Below are positions 1-64,000 of a DNA stretch of 64,000 nucleotides, piece after piece. The position numbers and the translations under genes were made by a program. Below the pieces are notes generated by a model, which saw only the letters and a list, made by a program, of their open reading frames with translations, was not told the origin of the DNA and ran no database searches. The stretch comes from Amorphochlora amoebiformis (taxonomy: Eukaryota > Cercozoa > Chlorarachniophyceae): positions 162,850 to 226,849 of the forward strand of contig BAAHQB010000289.1 in assembly GCA_054601695.1 (NCBI GenBank), given 5' to 3'. The stretch's first letter is position 1; each line of letters begins with the position of its first letter.

Positions 1-17
1 TACATATATATATCTAC

Positions 18-11135
<11,118 letters not shown>

Positions 11136-11349
11136 TATGTCCCTGACACGTGGCAACTTGATATCGTATTTGTATATATTTGTATATAAGATCGATATTA
11201 TATCTATTTATATATGTCTCGATATCCAAAGCTAAATACCACAACTAGATTAAGAAAATCTCGGCAGCGGACATACGCGGGACATTTCTTTGTGGCGCCC
11301 GTGCTCCTCGGGCATCTGCATCTAGACACCAGCCTAGGTATATTCAGAG
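11136..11349. promoter_or_regulatory. Shared promoter region between divergent sulfatase and Snu23/ZMAT2 genes
   Basis: The two start codons face away from each other across 214 bp, so both promoters must lie here or overlap the 5' ends. The stretch has short TA-rich segments (11,168-11,215) and otherwise ordinary composition, without long microsatellites. No convincing TATA box or other element can be singled out. The call rests on gene orientation only. Confidence 0.5.
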
Positions 11350-11967
11350 ATGTCGGGCAAGACAGAGGCTGTCGACAATGTGGGAAGACGGACATGGGAT
11401 ATGGTTGAGTATACCAAGAAGCGAAAGGAGCAGATAGAGCAGGAGGAGAAGGAGATTCTTGGAGGTGCGGAGGCCGAACGGGCCCTGGCGCTGCCCTTGG
11501 AGCGCAAGCCGCTGCAGAGGCGGCAAGAGAAGGTGGATCTCGCCGCAACGCTCAATAAACGCCAGATGATCTCTACAAGTGCTGAGCTCGCGGACCAAGG
11601 GGGATACTACTGCAAGGTCTGTGAGTGCTTGCTCAAAGACTCGTCGACCTACCTCAGCCATATCAACGGGCGGAGACATCAGCGTAAGTTAGGGATGAGC
11701 ATGAGAGCGGAGCGATCGACGTTAGAGGAGGTTAGAAACCGATTGGAAAAACACAAGAGACAGCGAGAGGAGCAGGAGGACAGCGTGCGGGATGTAGCGG
11801 CTAGGCTGGCTAGGTATGACGCTGAGCTACGCAAGAAGAAAAAGAAGAAAAAGAAGAAGGAGAAAGAGGCGAAGAAGCAGGCAGAGGAGGCGATGTCACA
11901 GGAGCAAAAGGACATGGCAGCCGCGGGGTTCTCGTTTTCGTTTGGGGGCAGCAAAAAAAATAATTAG
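11350..11967 (+). CDS. ZMAT2: Snu23/ZMAT2-type U1-like zinc-finger splicing factor, intronless
   Basis: A 205-residue homologue of Snu23 (yeast) / ZMAT2 (human), a component of the U4/U6.U5 tri-snRNP acting in the nucleus during spliceosome activation. A conserved N-terminal block (RRTWDMVEYTKKRKEQ) leads to a U1/matrin-type C2H2 finger, C88-x2-C91-x12-H104-x5-H110, in the context YYCKVCECLLKDSSTYLSHI and INGRRHQRKLGMSMR. Residues 111-155 are charged and helical. A run of nine lysines (162-170) and a GFSFSFGG-S-K-K tail follow, as in the family. Length fits (about 200 residues). The ATG at 11350 gives the family N-terminus. It has no intron, unlike every neighbour, and no microsatellite inside. 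Composition is balanced and clearly coding. Confidence 0.96.
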   Translation: MSGKTEAVDNVGRRTWDMVEYTKKRKEQIEQEEKEILGGAEAERALALPLERKPLQRRQEKVDLAATLNKRQMISTSAELADQGGYYCKVCECLLKDSSTYLSHINGRRHQRKLGMSMRAERSTLEEVRNRLEKHKRQREEQEDSVRDVAARLARYDAELRKKKKKKKKKEKEAKKQAEEAMSQEQKDMAAAGFSFSFGGSKKNN

Positions 11968-13027
11968 TACGTATGATTTTTTCGATGGCTTAACACAGTA
12001 GGGTAGGGTGAACAAGACAGTGAAGGGGAGGGGAGAGAGAGAGACTTCAGAGTGGGGGGGAGGGGGAAGGGTTAGGAGGGTCTAGAGGAAGGCAGGTTGG
12101 CGGGGTCTAACTAGTCTTAGAGGGTTGGGTCTCAATGGAGAGGACAACTAATATTACATGTACTTGTATATGTACATGTGTGTTACAAGCATATATCTAC
12201 AGAACTAGAGCAAGTTATACATGTATTTCTAGTAGATCGGCGTGCAGCTGTGCGCATGTAAATGAAGTTGAAATGACTACCGAATAAGCTAATCAATATG
12301 AAGCTCTGAAGATAAGAATTCTCGTAGTCACTAGAGTCTAGTTATTAGCCAACGGTTACAAATTAGGTAGCTACCAGCTAATAATAATGGCACAATATCT
12401 AGAATATATCTAGCTAGATACAAACTCCGACCGTATTGAAATATTAATATATATATATGATGCTTAGTCTAGGCTATAATCCAGAATTAGCCAGTCACTG
12501 AGTTCAATTTCTAGAGAATATGTCCTAGATGTCCTCAAGATATTTACTAGATTTATTCAAATCTTGTTTTCGATAAATTTACTAGAACTAGAGCAAGTTT
12601 CCAGAAATTTTAATTACTAGAATTTTAACAATCCCCAGGGCCTTGGGCGGCTGCGGTGCAGTTTACTTTTACCTAGTTTACTATTGTACTACCGCAGGTT
12701 GTCTCCCGTGACTAGTCACTCGAGTCAGGGCAGCAGAAATTAACTTGATTAAAGGCCAACACTGACTCGATGTAGTACTATCTAGAGTCTATTCTAGACT
12801 ATCCAGACTCTAGAGACTATTGGAGCTCAATGATTCAAAGTCACTCAGGGCCATCGGCTAGATCGGACATGTCTACAATAAATAGAGTTTGGAGCGAATA
12901 TCTAACAGAAGTCCTTCTGCGAGTGTCAAATTTGATCCATTTGTTTTTTTTTTTTTAAGCCGTTGAGAATCTTAAAATTTCGTTTTTGTAGGAGAGCCTT
13001 TGTGGGCTGTGTGATAATATGTACACT

Positions 13028-13076
<49 letters not shown>

Positions 13077-13097
13077 TATATGTAATAGATAGTTTAC

Positions 13098-13140
<43 letters not shown>

Positions 13141-13141
13141 G

Positions 13142-13179
<38 letters not shown>

Positions 13180-13305
13180 ATGAATATTATATGTATATAT
13201 ATATATATATATGTGTGTAATATGCTTTGTATATAGTATAATATATATATTATATTTTACTATATAATACTATATATATATATATATATATTATATATAA
13301 TATAC
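11968..13305. other. 3' flank of Snu23/ZMAT2; no gene seen
   Basis: About 1 kb of unique AT-moderate sequence follows the stop. It is rich in CTAG-containing words, and CTAGAACTAGAGCAAGTT-like words recur near 12,200 and 12,585. From 13,034 it passes into (TA)n tracts. No exon with AG/GT borders and a coherent frame was found. It should contain the 3' UTR of the zinc-finger gene. Confidence 0.6.
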
Positions 13306-18835
<5,530 letters not shown>

Positions 18836-18878
18836 CTATCCCCACGCATACATACATAGTATTAAATTATATACACAC

Positions 18879-18969
<91 letters not shown>

Positions 18970-19107
18970 ATACTATCCCCATGTACATATATATACATAT
19001 ATGTATGTATATATATATATATATATATATATTAATATATATATATATATATATAACACATGTTGTATTACGATGCATAGTGTAATAGTATCCCCATATA
19101 TACACAC

Positions 19108-19164
<57 letters not shown>

Positions 19165-19271
19165 ATATATATATTAATACACATACATACATACATATGA
19201 TGCATAGTATAATACTATCCCCATGTATATATACATAGTATTACATAATATACACATTATATATATATATA

Positions 19272-19352
<81 letters not shown>

Positions 19353-19467
19353 CACACACCCAAACCAAACCATACACTTCCCCACCAAACCCCGCCCCCC
19401 CCACACCCTCTCATAACCCCCGCAAAACCCCAAAAAACACCTAAAAAAACCCTCTCGTCCACCTCAC

Positions 19468-21544
<2,077 letters not shown>

Positions 21545-21572
21545 CTATTATGTAGTATATACATATAATATA

Positions 21573-21604
<32 letters not shown>

Positions 21605-21608
21605 TTAC

Positions 21609-21693
<85 letters not shown>

Positions 21694-21740
21694 TGACATG
21701 TGATATATACATATGATCGAATGTTATATGCATACATACA

Positions 21741-21803
<63 letters not shown>

Positions 21804-21894
21804 TGACATGTGATATATACATATGAACGAATGTTATATGCATACATACATGCATATATATACGTACGTGTATGTGCATGTATACAATTTTATA

Positions 21895-22094
<200 letters not shown>

Positions 22095-22104
22095 ATATAT
22101 ATAC

Positions 22105-22140
<36 letters not shown>

Positions 22141-22175
22141 CATACCTATATATACATGTGTATATATACATAAGC

Positions 22176-22272
<97 letters not shown>

Positions 22273-22318
22273 TGATCCTTCACAATTTTGATATTCCCTA
22301 TACCCGTAGGGATACGAA

Positions 22319-22438
22319 CTAACCTCTAGGAGCGTCATCGTCATCGGGCTTGCGGTCATCCTCCCTTGACATCCGAAGCTCGTACTCCTCCCGCTTCTGC
22401 CGATATTTTATTTCAGTCTCAACTCTCAGGTTCCAAAA
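22319..22438 (-). CDS. Terminal exon of an unidentified gene with acidic tail
   Basis: The acceptor CTAG precedes 22438. The exon encodes 39 residues: FWNLRVETEIKYRQKREEYE followed by LRMSREDDRKPDDDDAPRG, then TAG at 22319-22321. It combines a helical basic/acidic region with an Asp-rich tail. Base composition is coding-like and there are no microsatellites. Upstream exons should lie before 23,173, where a plus-strand gene starts; I could not place one with a matching phase. Not recognised. Confidence 0.5.
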   Translation of the reverse strand, partial: FWNLRVETEIKYRQKREEYELRMSREDDRKPDDDDAPRG

Positions 22439-23172
22439 CTAGCTCTATGGTTGCGAACGTAAGGAATTCAGATGCAAAATTCTTAGAAGGCTCAGCTATG
22501 AGGCTGGAACCACTGAAAGAACAGTCTAGTGAGACCCATCTCACGGCCAGAAGTTAAGACGTTCAAGCCGGGGCAGAAATCACAGTCCCGAAAAGAGAAA
22601 TTCGCACCTCGCTTCCGCCCTGTATCCGCCTTTTCTTCCCTGGAGTACCTCCTCCACCCTCGTCGCCACCCCTCAGCCTCCATTCATTTTCCCCATAGCC
22701 TCGAGCTGAGCATACTCGTGCCTCGAAAGCCCCCAACCGCCTACTGTATTGCCGGGATTCCTGGGGAATCCCGGCAAGAGATGCAGCCGAGATAACTGTC
22801 AGGATAACAGCGAATACCCCTCCCCGATGGGATGGGGATGTTGAAAGACCTAGTCGACGCAGGGTGGGGGACTATGAGCAGAATACAGAATGGGGGGGGG
22901 AAGAAGCCATCCCTTGGCTCGGCGCCAAGAATTAGCCGAATAAATAGTAAAGATAGTGTAAAAGGATATTCATATATAGAAGAATAAGATAACTTCCGAG
23001 TCGAATCCCGGGGATTCTTCATGAATAACGGGAATCATGAACCACCCCGGGATCTCCCGGTATCCCTTTTGGATAATTAATTTTTAATATCCACATAACA
23101 ATCTCTTCTATATCGTGTGCAATTTAGAAATATCGCGGCTTTTGACCACAAGTTGGTCCACGAATCACGATA
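22439..23172. other. Region between divergent genes, with palindromes; no confident exon
   Basis: Unique, GC-moderate sequence without microsatellites. It must contain the upstream exons and start of the minus-strand acidic-tail gene, and the promoter of the methyltransferase. Open frames exist on both strands (for example plus 22529-22795, minus 22741-23022), but none looks like a known protein. It contains an 11-bp inverted repeat at 22751-22775 and a GAATCCCGGGGATTC palindrome near 23,004. Confidence 0.45.
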
Positions 23173-33966
<10,794 letters not shown>

Positions 33967-34441
33967 ATCGATTCGAGAATCGAACTTTTCCGAAAATTGC
34001 GAAAATGCGCCGGGCGCGCGCGCTTTTTTCTAGTTTTTTTGCTGATGCCAAGCTAGTCAGATCTTGTTTAATTATGATCGACTCTGCACACTTCACTAAA
34101 TAACTGGGTAACCGAAATATTATTTAGACTACTTAAATACAACTAAATGTAATATTCTAGTATATACATGGCTAGGTTCTATTTCTAACTATATCTAGTA
34201 CTACGTATATCTAGATATATGGTATGTGCCAAGTAATCATATCTAGAAATTCTAGAAATTCTAGAAATTCTAGAAATTCGTTTAATGACTCAATTTCGTC
34301 ATGTGACGCTAGTGACAGATAATTCAAAAACGGCTGAGATCGCTGCAGAGCACAGGCTACTATCTCTAGACTATAACTGACTGAGTCTAGTGAGTATAGC
34401 CCCCCTGAGTTCGAGATTGAATACTGCAATTGTGTAGATTT
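33967..34441. other. Convergent intergenic region between methyltransferase and PPR genes
   Basis: 475 bp of unique sequence between two facing stop codons, so it should hold both 3' UTRs. It contains a GC-rich CGCGCG run near 34,010-34,022 and four tandem TTCTAGAA units near 34,238-34,280. A minus-strand open frame over 34,211-34,429 has repeated LEF residues from that repeat and no support as a gene. Confidence 0.6.
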
Positions 34442-63666
<29,225 letters not shown>

Positions 63667-63725
63667 CTATATATATATATATATATGTATATACATATAT
63701 ATGTATATATATATACATATATATG

Positions 63726-63789
<64 letters not shown>

Positions 63790-63902
63790 TATATGTGTAT
63801 ATATATTATATATACATATATATGGAGATGCGTGAACTCACCTCACGTTCAAACATGTCACCCAGCTTACAAATCAGCTCTCTCTCTCTCTCTCTCTCTC
63901 TC

Positions 63903-63973
<71 letters not shown>

Positions 63974-64000
63974 GCGCGTGAGCTAGAATATCTCTCTAGA

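Noticed and set aside
11968-13030. tRNA, rRNA or snRNA genes in the unique stretches
   Set aside because: No tRNA arms, snRNA motifs or rRNA-like blocks were recognised by eye here or elsewhere; a covariance-model search would be needed to exclude them.

Overview
The window is nuclear DNA of a eukaryote. It holds spliceosomal introns, an Snu23/ZMAT2-type splicing protein, a large pentatricopeptide-repeat (PPR) protein, a plastid-type methyltransferase and very large amounts of TTAGGG-type repeat. A signal peptide followed by a transit-peptide-like stretch on the methyltransferase, plus the PPR protein, suggests a plastid-bearing protist or alga, possibly with a complex plastid. I cannot name the lineage.

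Most of the DNA is low complexity: (TA)n tracts, (CT/GA)n tracts and TTAGGG arrays. Nearly all long open frames are translations of these repeats (poly Tyr-Ile, Ser-Leu, Arg-Glu). The genes lie in the short unique islands between them. Each island is an exon of about 17-150 nt, flanked by AG and GT. When joined, the islands give phase-coherent, recognisable proteins.

Layout. (1) An arylsulfatase on the minus strand starts at 11,135 and runs off the left edge: 16 exons, about 278 residues seen. (2) Divergent to it is an intronless Snu23/ZMAT2 gene on the plus strand (11,350-11,967). (3) A minus-strand gene of unknown function covers about 13.3-21.5 kb; it has a Pro/Ser-rich exon, and the frame of its downstream exons is uncertain. 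(4) A terminal exon of another unknown minus-strand gene lies at 22,319-22,438. (5) A gamma-tocopherol-methyltransferase-like gene on the plus strand is complete: 17 exons from 23,173 to 33,966, 354 residues. (6) Convergent to it, a PPR gene on the minus strand ends at 34,442 and runs through at least 33 recognisable exons to beyond the right edge.

Three architectural features stand out. First, many exons are surrounded by partial copies of themselves. Copies keeping the 5' half and the acceptor lie upstream of the intact exon. Copies keeping the 3' half and the donor lie downstream. (TA)n separates them. Second, telomere-type arrays sit inside introns, and eight of nine main arrays place CCCTAA on the sense strand. 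Third, many introns are little more than G(TA)n...(TA)nG. All joins were worked out by eye and have not been tested against transcripts.
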